Shown: positions 8,454-16,647 of the stretch, piece by piece
Position numbering within the stretch: position 1 is the first letter of the stretch
How the letters are laid out: each line of letters starts with the position of its first letter
NCBI GenBank assembly: GCA_051877275.1
Contig: JBJEIS010000202.1
Location: 1-28,122, forward strand
Origin: RUG11462 sp051877275
GTDB lineage: Bacteria > Bacillota > Clostridia > Oscillospirales > Acutalibacteraceae
Direction of reading: 5' to 3'
DNA length: 28,122 nt
Program-made: the position numbers and the translations under genes
The notes under the pieces: generated by a model
What the model was told of the DNA's origin: nothing
Database searches by the model: none
Seen by the model: the letters and a program-made list of their open reading frames with translations, nothing else

Positions 8454-8487
8454 ATAATAGAAGGAAAGGTAATTTGAAATTTACTTA

Positions 8488-11400
8488 TTAGAAAATATCA
8501 TCTTTACCCGGATCTAAAATATTATACTTGTCGCTTCCGTTATATTTATCTGCAAAATCTTTTACAATCGTCAGTTGTTCATTCGTTAGATTGGAATAGT
8601 TGTCAAGCATAATTTTGTTTGCAATCCAGCAAATAGATCGGGAATTGCCGTCAATATTGTTATTTGCATATTTAGCATAAATTGTTTTTTCAATATCGCC
8701 GAATTTAACAGTGATATAACCTCTGCCGACAAACGATTCATTCAAGTTTCCCTCTTGTATTTGAGCAATAGAACCTACCATTCCTTTGAATCCCGAAGAA
8801 TCGGTAAACCAACTTTGCGACGCATATTTAACATCAACATAAAGTCCGTTGATGTTTTTTGTGAATTCTTCGCTGCCTATTATGTTTTTCTTAGAAATAA
8901 TAGTGCCTAAGCTGATTTCGGCACCGGCATTTCGCAGATTTTCAATCAGCTCGGTGTCAACAGCAGAATAGAATCTTATGCCTGTAGGTGAATTGTAACG
9001 TATTGACGCGCCATATTCCATATTAAATGCAAGTGATACAGAGCTAAGCTCATAATCTTGCGTCATTGTCAACTGTTGACCAACATAGTAGTAATGGGTC
9101 CCGTCGGTATAAGCGACAAATCCGTCACTATCTTGTGCGGTAAGAGTTACAACGGCATCTTTTTCGTAAGTCTCTGATTTTCCGTCAATAGTAAGAGTAA
9201 ACGCAGTTTCGGGAGCGCCGCATACAGTGCAGTATCCGTCTACATAATTATGTTCGCCGTTTGCCTCTATAATATCTTCTTTATAGCTATCCGAACATAA
9301 AGAACATTCATAAAGAGTGTATCCGTCATCTACACAAGTAGGAGCTACTACCGTTGCAGTATATTTATGTCCGCCGAGCATACGCTTTGATATGTAGTTT
9401 TTACCGCATACAGTACAGGTGTCCTGAATAGTACCCGGCGAGGTACAGGTAGCAGGCGTTACAATTCGCAATGACAGATCAGGTGTATGTTCTACTGTAT
9501 CCGTTACGGGACTGCCTGTGTATGAAGTCATTTTCACAAAGTCGCAAATATTACAGGTATATGCTTTATATCCCGTACCGTGACAATTATAATACCATGT
9601 GGATATCGACGAACAATTTGGCTCAACTGCGGTTGTCAGCACATAATCGTGCTCCGTGAGGGGAAGAATTTCTTTTGAAATCACTTCACCGCATACAGTA
9701 CAGCTGGTTGTGATACTTCCGTGAACAAAGCAGTCAGACGGCGTTGTAACGGGCTCGCCCGCAATATGTTCGCCGAGCGGTTCACCACTTGTGATGTGAC
9801 AATATGCACATTCGGCGGGAGCCGTACAGGTAGCTTCTGAAAAGCTATGATTACAATTTATATGAAAATTCGTTGCGCTTTCTGTAAGCGTTATTTCCGC
9901 GTTTTCTGTATCGTAAACTGTATTATTCTCGGCAACGCTTACAAAGCTCATATTCTCGCTGTAATTTGTAAGTGCTGTATTATTGCTGACCGATGTGGCG
10001 GCAATCGCAATTTTTACATTTTTGGTTAGTGCTGAATTTGAAATAAACAGATTATTGCAGTCTGTAATATTGCAGTTGTATATTGAAAGCTTATTTGGAG
10101 AAGCGCTGTTTGCACTGTCTTTTATTTTGAAAGGAGCCAATAAGCCGTTACCGCTGACCGAAACATTTGAATAAGTTGCGCTTGTTCCGTATGATATATA
10201 CAGTGGATTTGTACTGCTTGGTGATGATGAAGTATAGTTGAAGCTGCAGTCTGATATTTTATAATCACAAGAACCGTAGTTTTCGGCAAACAATGCTCTT
10301 GAAGCTGATACTGCATTAATTGTAAAATCAACTTTACTAATATTACAGATACAGCCGTAATATTCATTTGCAATTATAAATTGATTGATATTCCCCGAAG
10401 AATCTCCGCTTACGGTAATTTTGCCGTTTTTAATAGAAATATCAACAACATTTCGAAGATTGAATGATGATTTTTGAGTTCCGCTGTTTAAAGTATGATT
10501 GTTTAAATCAAGAACGAAATCTCTGTAAACCGTAATTGTTGATGATAACGTAATATCTGAATCAAGTTTTATTGTACCGCCGGGACGAATATCTGACATC
10601 GCTTGTAATAACTGCTCCTGATTTGATACGGTTACTTCATCTTTAAATGAATGGCAGTTTGAGGAGTTAACAACTGTATCAGGCGTTCGGTTGGTTTTTA
10701 CAAAAAAGTATTTGTCAATATAAAGCGTATTTTTAGTTCCCGAATCATAGTCAAATTCGATTTCAAACGGCTTACTTTCATCAATTTGCACCGTTCCGAG
10801 AAAGGCCTGCTCACTGCTTGTATAATCGGTGTCATTTCCTGTGGTTAGAGTATTTGCCGTTTTAGTACCGTTTAAAATCATATTATAGGTGCCGGACTTT
10901 GATTGCGGCTGACCGGTATAAGCGGCATATACATCGTATGTTCCCGGCTCAATATTTTCTATAACTGAGCTGACATCATCTGTTGCTTTTGCGTTGCTTA
11001 TTGTTTTTTGGTGAGTAAGGGAATATGAAGTATTAGTAGGACTATCGGTAATAGTATCCTCAGCTTCAATAATGTTGTAATTATCGTAATTGCCGTTTGA
11101 AGGCTGATAAACTCTTACATAATCTACATACATTCTCCAGTAGTCTTCATAGCTGTCGTCAATTGTGCTACCGAACATACCGAAAGCAATATTGAGAATA
11201 AGCCAATGTTCATATGTAGTAAATGACTGAGCGAGCTGAGGGTTATTCTCAAGGTCTATAATTTGGCATAAGCCGTCGTCCACACCGCAGATAAGAGCCT
11301 TGTCGGTCCAGTAAAGCCAGTAATTATGGTATTTGTCATAAACGGTAGAACCATCGGATGTGTTGTACACACCGGCTCCGGTGGCTACATGGTCAGTATG

Positions 11401-11976
11401 ACTGCTTGGCTTATAAGGGCTATGATGCAGCGTCGATTTTGAGGAATTAGGAGTTTCTGATTCCATAATATCAATCTCACCTGAATACGGCCAGTCACCG
11501 CCTCCGTCCTTGTACTGATACCCTTGAGTCCAGATAGCAGGGCAAAGTCCTCCGCCTATCGGCAATCTCGCGCGAATCTCAAAATAACCGTATTTCCAGT
11601 TCTGAAGTCCTAGAGTTGACAACCATGCGCTGGTGTAATTATAGGCTTTGCCATCTCTCGAGCTAAGCTTGGTTTCCTTTTTGCCTATGATAATAAGGTT
11701 ATCGTCATCAAATTCAACGTTACCGTCCTCCATGCCGTTGGCATAAACCTGTTGTTCGCCGTTGATTCTGATTCCGTCGCCGCCGAAGCGCCATTTTGTT
11801 TCATCAAGTGTACCTGTATTAAATTCATCATTCCATACAAGGTCAAAATCACTTCTTATTCTGTCAAAAAATGTTTCTTTATTACCAACTTCAGCATAAA
11901 CTGAAATAGCAGATATGCTCATCGTTGAAAAAATCATAATTGCTGATAGTATAAGACTTAGAATTTGTTTTTTCAT
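8488..11976 (-). CDS. Secreted multidomain GH16 beta-glucanase
   Basis: A 1162-residue secreted protein. Order: signal peptide (1-29, cleavage likely near VYA-EV); GH16 catalytic domain (about 45-290) with the E-I-D-I-M-E signature at 167-172, so E167 nucleophile, D169 helper and E172 acid/base; a CBM6-like beta-sandwich (about 300-435, starting IEAED); a right-handed beta-helix-like region (about 450-690); a Cys-rich region of repeated CxxC motifs (about 700-905) that may bind zinc; a small beta domain; and a C-terminal module (about 984-1162) shared with the gene 29 bases upstream. GH16 members with this motif cut beta-1,3 or beta-1,3-1,4 glucans. ATG 11976 follows GGGGTG by 6 bases; the GTG at 11985 lies within that site. 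No dockerin, LPXTG or SLH anchor is visible. Confidence 0.92.
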   Translation of the reverse strand: MKKQILSLILSAIMIFSTMSISAISVYAEVGNKETFFDRIRSDFDLVWNDEFNTGTLDETKWRFGGDGIRINGEQQVYANGMEDGNVEFDDDNLIIIGKKETKLSSRDGKAYNYTSAWLSTLGLQNWKYGYFEIRARLPIGGGLCPAIWTQGYQYKDGGGDWPYSGEIDIMESETPNSSKSTLHHSPYKPSSHTDHVATGAGVYNTSDGSTVYDKYHNYWLYWTDKALICGVDDGLCQIIDLENNPQLAQSFTTYEHWLILNIAFGMFGSTIDDSYEDYWRMYVDYVRVYQPSNGNYDNYNIIEAEDTITDSPTNTSYSLTHQKTISNAKATDDVSSVIENIEPGTYDVYAAYTGQPQSKSGTYNMILNGTKTANTLTTGNDTDYTSSEQAFLGTVQIDESKPFEIEFDYDSGTKNTLYIDKYFFVKTNRTPDTVVNSSNCHSFKDEVTVSNQEQLLQAMSDIRPGGTIKLDSDITLSSTITVYRDFVLDLNNHTLNSGTQKSSFNLRNVVDISIKNGKITVSGDSSGNINQFIIANEYYGCICNISKVDFTINAVSASRALFAENYGSCDYKISDCSFNYTSSSPSSTNPLYISYGTSATYSNVSVSGNGLLAPFKIKDSANSASPNKLSIYNCNITDCNNLFISNSALTKNVKIAIAATSVSNNTALTNYSENMSFVSVAENNTVYDTENAEITLTESATNFHINCNHSFSEATCTAPAECAYCHITSGEPLGEHIAGEPVTTPSDCFVHGSITTSCTVCGEVISKEILPLTEHDYVLTTAVEPNCSSISTWYYNCHGTGYKAYTCNICDFVKMTSYTGSPVTDTVEHTPDLSLRIVTPATCTSPGTIQDTCTVCGKNYISKRMLGGHKYTATVVAPTCVDDGYTLYECSLCSDSYKEDIIEANGEHNYVDGYCTVCGAPETAFTLTIDGKSETYEKDAVVTLTAQDSDGFVAYTDGTHYYYVGQQLTMTQDYELSSVSLAFNMEYGASIRYNSPTGIRFYSAVDTELIENLRNAGAEISLGTIISKKNIIGSEEFTKNINGLYVDVKYASQSWFTDSSGFKGMVGSIAQIQEGNLNESFVGRGYITVKFGDIEKTIYAKYANNNIDGNSRSICWIANKIMLDNYSNLTNEQLTIVKDFADKYNGSDKYNILDPGKDDIF

Positions 11977-12005
11977 TAATATCACCCCAATGATTAGTTT
12001 GAATT

Positions 12006-13526
12006 TTAGCTGTTATACGAAGCCCATCCATCAACAAGAAGTTTGTTTTCATCACTTAGTTTATTGTAATTCTCAGTATCTGCTTTTAAACTTGTTGATA
12101 AACCTTTAAGCGAACGGGTATTGTTAGCAATATCGTTTTCGTAATAGTCTGCATATGATATTGTGGTTTTGCCGTCTTTAGTTACCTTTACATAACCGCG
12201 GCCAACAAATTCTCTGTCGGTATTTGTTGGTTTAATATTAATTATAGAGCCTACAATTCCGCTGAAAGTATCTTCTTCATAATATACAGGTGCAATGAAT
12301 TCTACATCAATGAATTTATTTTCTCCAAGTTCATGTGTGAGCTCGCTGTCGGTTAAATAATCAAGCGGTGCAATTAGCGTACCCATTTGCACTTCTGCAC
12401 CATCATTTTTCAGTGCTGTTATTTTATCTTGATCGACAATAGTATAAAAACGAATACCGGTTTGAAAATTTAAACGTATTGAAGCACCTTGTTTCATAGA
12501 TACTTTAACTGCTAAAGGATCGGTAGACGTAGATTCTGAAGCATAGCAGTATTCGCAAACACCGTCAACATAGTTGTGAGCACAAGCTACTTCAAATGTA
12601 TAAGGTGAAGTTAAAGTGTCTAAGGCAGGCATTGTTGCGTGTTCAGCTGCCGCAATTGACATAGGATATTCACCGGTATTTAGTGCAGTTGCATTTGTTA
12701 CAGTCGCACTATAAAGAGTAATCTGCGGAATATATTCCGATGACTGTGTAGTTAAACTTGAGCATTTGCCGAACAGATATTTTACATCTTTGAATTCGCA
12801 ATTATAAATAGAAAGTTTTGCGTATTGACTCGATGTATTACCTCTTACCTGAACACCGCTTATCTTGTTTCCGTTTCCGTCAAATTTACAGTTGTAAAGA
12901 TTCATTACCGCTGTATTACAAGCTACCAATGATGCGTTCGGATAATCATATGTTCCGCTGTAAACAAATGAGCAGTCATAAATATTTGTTATACAGCTAA
13001 GTCCTGTAGCATTTCTTACAAGCGCGCCCGGATTATTAGCGCCGGCACCGTCTTTTCCGTTTGTGGTAACCAGTTCAAACGCAATATTTTTAATAGTAAG
13101 CGTATATGCGCCGCTGTTATATATAGAATAATATGCACTTGTGCCGTTTGGAGGCGCATTTAACGCTATTTTACCGTTTTGAATAACAACACCGGTTGCT
13201 GCTACGGAAATTCCCTGTGCAGTACTGCCGGCAGTCGTATAGGTAAAACCGTTTAAATCAATGGTGATATACTTTTTGTTAACGCTTACTGCTGAAGTAG
13301 TTGAGTAGTCGCTTTTAAACTGAATTGTTGTACCCATAGCTGTGGTAGCTGTTCCGGCAGTTGCCTTTTCTACCGCTTCAGCCAATGTGGCATAGGTATT
13401 TGATTCTTCGTCTGTTGCAACATCCGCGTCTACATAGATTACGTTAGAATCCGCTGAAACTAAAGCCATTGGCATTACCATAAGTGACATCAGCACTGAT
13501 AAGATTAGTGATAATATTTTGTTCAT
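12006..13526 (-). CDS. Secreted beta-helix-like protein sharing the C-terminal module of the GH16 enzyme
   Basis: A 506-residue secreted protein with a signal peptide (1-25, ending LVSA-D). Residues about 28-310 look like a pectate-lyase-type beta-helix: repeated short strands with I-Y-N-C and L-N-G turns. One Cys-rich knuckle (C-x-HNYVDG-x-C-x-x-C) at about 315-330 matches one in the GH16 protein. The C-terminal module (about 345-506) begins GASIRLNFQTGIRFY and is clearly homologous to the end of the GH16 protein (GASIRYNSPTGIRFY). No catalytic motif is recognised, so it may bind polysaccharide or act as a surface scaffold. AAGGAGAG precedes the ATG. It is the first gene of the operon, with the GH16 gene 29 bases downstream, and divergent from the AraC gene. 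Confidence 0.88.
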   Translation of the reverse strand: MNKILSLILSVLMSLMVMPMALVSADSNVIYVDADVATDEESNTYATLAEAVEKATAGTATTAMGTTIQFKSDYSTTSAVSVNKKYITIDLNGFTYTTAGSTAQGISVAATGVVIQNGKIALNAPPNGTSAYYSIYNSGAYTLTIKNIAFELVTTNGKDGAGANNPGALVRNATGLSCITNIYDCSFVYSGTYDYPNASLVACNTAVMNLYNCKFDGNGNKISGVQVRGNTSSQYAKLSIYNCEFKDVKYLFGKCSSLTTQSSEYIPQITLYSATVTNATALNTGEYPMSIAAAEHATMPALDTLTSPYTFEVACAHNYVDGVCEYCYASESTSTDPLAVKVSMKQGASIRLNFQTGIRFYTIVDQDKITALKNDGAEVQMGTLIAPLDYLTDSELTHELGENKFIDVEFIAPVYYEEDTFSGIVGSIINIKPTNTDREFVGRGYVKVTKDGKTTISYADYYENDIANNTRSLKGLSTSLKADTENYNKLSDENKLLVDGWASYNS

Positions 13527-13556
13527 AATTTTCTCTCCTTTTTGTTTTATATATTA

Positions 13557-13599
13557 ATTATAAATCACTTTAATATATAAAGTACATTGCTAAATAGCA
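13557..13599 (-). promoter_or_regulatory. Candidate activator-dependent promoter of the GH16 operon
   Basis: On the minus strand TATAAT lies at 13557-13562 with no recognisable -35 box at 17 bases (GTACTT at 13580-13585). Just upstream is a palindrome TGCTA-AA-TAGCA (13588-13599). A poor -35 beside a palindrome suits an activator such as the divergent AraC protein; the link is inference. Confidence 0.45.
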
Positions 13600-13608
13600 C
13601 TAAAATAA

Positions 13609-13636
13609 TTGACAAAAAGAAGTTTTGTGATATACT
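13609..13636 (+). promoter_or_regulatory. Promoter of the AraC-type gene
   Basis: TTGACA (13609-13614) and TATACT (13631-13636), spaced by 16 bases. The start codon follows 18 bases after the -10 box, so the leader is short. Confidence 0.7.
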
Positions 13637-13654
13637 GATTTTGGAGGTAATAAT

Positions 13655-14596
13655 ATGGAGCATTCTAACATACCTGTAAATATTAATTTCTATACACCTG
13701 AATTATCGATTCGTTATTTTCAAATGAGGGTTTTGACTAAAAGTATCATTCATGAAAGAAAAAACACCTCAGATTATGAGATTTTTTATATTCAGACAGG
13801 AAATTTTGTTGCTTTTTTAAACGGAAAATCCATAAGCCTTGAGCCGGGAGATGTACTTGTTGCTCGTTCAAATGAGGATTTTCAAATTATCGGTATTCCT
13901 TTTGATGAAAAAGCCGAGCTTCATAATCCGATTTATAAGGTATTGACAATTAACTTTCATCAGAGGTTTTTTGAAAATGTCAAGGGTGATAAAGATTTCT
14001 TAAGAGTTTTTAACAGTCGTGATAAGTATCAAAATAACATTTATAAAAAATCTGATTTTGGTGAGTTTAATATAGAAGAAAGTATAATTAAAACTATAAA
14101 AAAATACAGTGATTATAATTTAGGTATGGTTCATTATGCTGCTGTTGTTTCTATGTTGGTAACCTGGCTTGATTTATGTTTTGATAATAAATTTAAAGTT
14201 GAAAGTACAAAGGGTTCGGAAGAATATGACTTGAAAATATGGGACTATATTTATTCTAACTATTGTACACCTGATATATCAATTAAAAAGATTTGTGAAA
14301 AGTTTTCGGTTTCAAAATGGTATGTAAATAAAACTACCAAAAGGTTTTATAACGCTTCTTATCAAAAAACAATTGAAACTATGAGAATGTGGTATGTAAA
14401 AAGGCAAATCCAGAATAATAATATTACGGATTTAACAAAACTTAGTTCTCTTTGCGGTTATAATGATTATTCGGGTTTTTACAGATGTTACAAAAAGATT
14501 TTTGGGATTTCACCTAAAGAAGATTTAAATTATTTTAAGAAAAACGGATTGTTTTTATCTAATGTTAATTGGTACAACAAAAATAAAGATAAATAA
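13655..14596 (+). CDS. AraC-family transcriptional regulator
   Basis: A 313-residue protein. The N-terminal half has a cupin-like sensor: YEIFYIQTGN at 41-50 and EPGD at 63-66 are typical sugar-binding jelly-roll segments. The C-terminal AraC/XylS double helix-turn-helix occupies about residues 190-295, with the first helix pair around ISIKKICEKFSVSKWYVNK and the second around LSSLCGYNDYSGFYRCYKKI, which ends in the usual F-x-x-x-P-x-x-x motif (FGISPKE). GGAGG sits 7 bases before the ATG. The divergent neighbours are secreted polysaccharide-acting proteins, so it probably activates them in response to a beta-glucan breakdown product; this is inference from context. Confidence 0.93.
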   Translation: MEHSNIPVNINFYTPELSIRYFQMRVLTKSIIHERKNTSDYEIFYIQTGNFVAFLNGKSISLEPGDVLVARSNEDFQIIGIPFDEKAELHNPIYKVLTINFHQRFFENVKGDKDFLRVFNSRDKYQNNIYKKSDFGEFNIEESIIKTIKKYSDYNLGMVHYAAVVSMLVTWLDLCFDNKFKVESTKGSEEYDLKIWDYIYSNYCTPDISIKKICEKFSVSKWYVNKTTKRFYNASYQKTIETMRMWYVKRQIQNNNITDLTKLSSLCGYNDYSGFYRCYKKIFGISPKEDLNYFKKNGLFLSNVNWYNKNKDK

Positions 14597-14630
14597 AAAT
14601 CGGCAATGCATTATTTGCATTGCCGATTTT
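14596..14630. terminator. Bidirectional terminator between AraC and MATE genes
   Basis: A perfect 15-bp stem (14596-14610 with 14616-14630) and a 5-base loop TTATT, flanked by A and T runs. It starts at the stop codon of the AraC gene and ends 7 bases from the stop of the convergent MATE gene, so it probably serves both. Confidence 0.9.
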
Positions 14631-14636
14631 GCTTTA

Positions 14637-16037
14637 TCATTCACCAAGCGGTTTGATTTTTTTAATATAAACTCTTCTTGTAAACCAAATACAGCACAAG
14701 AGCGATATAATCTCTGCAATAGGAAATGCCCACCACACATTTGAAACATTTCCTGTTAAGGATAATAAATAAGCTGCAGGGAGTAATGCAACAAGCTGTC
14801 TTGCAACCGAAATTACTACTGAATATTTCGGCGAGTCGAGAGCCTGGAAGCAACCGGAGGTAACAATACAAAAACCTGCGAAAATAAAAGGTATTGATGT
14901 AACTCTTAGTGCATAGGTTCCGCATTCAATAAGCTCTTTGTTTTGACTGAACATCATAAGAAGTTTATCAGGAATGAACTGGAACAGAGCAAGGCCAACC
15001 ATCATTATAATTACTGCATAAACCACGCTGACTTTGATAGCGTCGATAATTCGGCGCTTGTTTTTTGCACCGTAATTATAAGAAATTATCGGAATAAGTC
15101 CGCTGTTTAAACCGAAAACAGGCATATTTACAAAGCTTAATAATTTGAAATAAAGTCCGAAAACAGTCGTTGCAACGGTTCCGCCAATCTTTATTGACAT
15201 TAAAATCATATTCATACCGGTGGTCATAACCGAGCCGATTGAAGACATTACAACCGATGGGATTGCAATTCTGTAAATTTTGAAAATAATTTCTTTTACC
15301 GGTTTCATATCTTTAAATGTGATTTTGATATCGGTATTTAGGTATTTATTGAAAATAAAACCTACAATTGCCGCGATAATCTGACCTGCGACAGTTGCTA
15401 TTGCGGCACCTGCCACTCCCATTTTGAATATAAAAATAAAAACAGGGTCGAGAATTATATTTGTTAATGCGCCGATAAGCTGAATTACCATTGATAAAAC
15501 GGTTTTACCTGTTGCTTGCAGTAAGCGTTCAAAACAAACCTGAACAAATACGCCGATTGACAACCCGCTTACTATATAAAGATATTCTTTTGTATATTCA
15601 GAAATTAATACAATATTTTTCGCTACTTCCGGGTCTGTTTGCGCCGAAGAGGCAACCTGCATATTAACAAACGGATTCACCAGTAAAAAAGTGAGTATGA
15701 CCATGCCGAGCCAGCTTAAAAATGCCAGCAGAACACCGATGCTTGCGGCTTTGTTTGCGTGGTCATAATTTTTTTCGCCGAGTGCTCTTGAAAGCAAAGC
15801 ATTTATACCTACACCGGTTCCTACGGCAATTGAAATCATTATATTTTGCCATGGAAATGCAATTGTTAAAGCAGTAAGCGCATTGCCCGATAGGTCTGCC
15901 TGCCCTAAAAATATGCTGTCTACAACATTATACAGCGCCTGAACAAGCATTGAGATAATAATAGGCCCTGCCATTGTGATTACAAGCCTTTTTATCGGCA
16001 TTTCGCCGAGTTTGGCTGAAGAGAGTTCTTTACTCAA
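14637..16037 (-). CDS. MATE-family multidrug exporter
   Basis: A 466-residue protein with about 12 hydrophobic helices and the family's two-fold repeat. Signatures include AGPIIISMLVQALYNVVDS in helix 1, the GTGVGINALLSRALG loop after helix 2, and a matching N-S-G-L-I-P-I-I-S-Y-N-Y-G-A in the second half. These proteins expel cationic drugs or metabolites by sodium or proton antiport. TTG 16037 is chosen as start: AAAAGGAT lies about 10 bases upstream and the resulting MSKELSSAKLGEMPIKRL is the usual clostridial MATE beginning. It has its own promoter and shares a terminator with the AraC gene. Nothing links it functionally to its neighbours. Confidence 0.94.
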   Translation of the reverse strand: MSKELSSAKLGEMPIKRLVITMAGPIIISMLVQALYNVVDSIFLGQADLSGNALTALTIAFPWQNIMISIAVGTGVGINALLSRALGEKNYDHANKAASIGVLLAFLSWLGMVILTFLLVNPFVNMQVASSAQTDPEVAKNIVLISEYTKEYLYIVSGLSIGVFVQVCFERLLQATGKTVLSMVIQLIGALTNIILDPVFIFIFKMGVAGAAIATVAGQIIAAIVGFIFNKYLNTDIKITFKDMKPVKEIIFKIYRIAIPSVVMSSIGSVMTTGMNMILMSIKIGGTVATTVFGLYFKLLSFVNMPVFGLNSGLIPIISYNYGAKNKRRIIDAIKVSVVYAVIIMMVGLALFQFIPDKLLMMFSQNKELIECGTYALRVTSIPFIFAGFCIVTSGCFQALDSPKYSVVISVARQLVALLPAAYLLSLTGNVSNVWWAFPIAEIISLLCCIWFTRRVYIKKIKPLGE

Positions 16038-16075
16038 ACTATATCTATCCTTTTCATTTTAAGAGTCGCTATATT

Positions 16076-16104
16076 ATGATACACCAATAGAAATTAATAG
16101 TCAA
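16076..16104 (-). promoter_or_regulatory. Promoter of the MATE gene
   Basis: On the minus strand TTGACT (16099-16104) and TATCAT (16076-16081) have 17-base spacing. The transcript would begin about 30 bases before the TTG start. Confidence 0.65.
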
Positions 16105-16374
16105 CCTACTTTACAGAGAATTTAAGCTTTACTTGAATGTTAAATATGTGCAATTTTAACATTTGAAAAAATGCAGTGCAGTAAATTATGCGTAACAAGC
16201 TTTATGATGTCATTGAATGTCATGCTGAGGTTGTGCTAATTTATAAATGCGATAGGCAAGGTGCGATACTAGTTAAGCATTTTGCCTGTCAGCAGAAAAA
16301 AATAACGGCAAAGTAATATTTAAGCTGTTGGGTGGGATTATGGGACGGAATAAATTTTATTTGGAGGGATTTTA
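16105..16374 (+). other. Leader region of the phage-derived cassette
   Basis: No gene is seen in the 337 bases between the MATE and small terminase genes. The part beyond the MATE promoter contains a 9-bp inverted repeat (AATGTTAAA at 16136-16144; TTTAACATT at 16155-16163). It also has two direct-repeat pairs: ATGTCAT at 16207 and 16217 (10-base period) and TGCGATA at 16248 and 16262 (14-base period). A weak hairpin TTTGCC/GGCAAA (16281-16286/16307-16312) follows. No convincing sigma-A promoter is present on the plus strand; TTGAAT-N16-GCTAAT (16213-16240) is the best weak candidate. The region may hold regulator sites or a packaging-recognition site. Confidence 0.5.
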
Positions 16375-16647
16375 TTGGCGGCAAATAAAGGTTCGCTGTT
16401 TTCTTCAATAAAAACAATTTTATCCTTGAAACCCGAAAAGAAAGTTGAAGAGCGGCTTTTTGAAAAAGGCGTGCCGAAATCTAAAATTAATAACGGTACG
16501 GCTATTATGGAGTCGCTTGTAAATGAAGCCGCAGGCGGTAATGTTTCTGCTATTAAGCAGGTTATTGACATTGTTGAAAACGGCGAAGAAGAGAAAAAAT
16601 CAAATATTTCATTGCTTTATAAGGCGCTTGATAACGATGAAAATTGA
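16375..16647 (+). CDS. Probable small terminase subunit
   Basis: A 90-residue helical protein. The segment A-G-G-N-V-S-A-I-K-Q-V-I-D-I-V-E-N (about 53-69) resembles the conserved end of DUF5681/small-terminase-like proteins. The position directly before the large terminase, overlapping it by 11 bases, supports the call. Small terminases recognise DNA for packaging and load the motor; no clear DNA-binding helix-turn-helix is visible in this short version, which may matter for specificity. GGAGGG lies 6 bases before the TTG start. It is the first gene of the phage-like cassette. Confidence 0.7.
   Translation: MAANKGSLFSSIKTILSLKPEKKVEERLFEKGVPKSKINNGTAIMESLVNEAAGGNVSAIKQVIDIVENGEEEKKSNISLLYKALDNDEN

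Noticed and set aside
16340..16411. A 23-codon open frame (ATG 16340) with GGGTGGG upstream, overlapping the small terminase start
   Set aside because: Too short and of unusual composition; its region is better explained as the leader and ribosome binding site of the terminase gene.
16523..16636. N-terminal extension of the large terminase
   Set aside because: It overlaps the small terminase gene in another frame and adds residues not seen before the normal terminase start.
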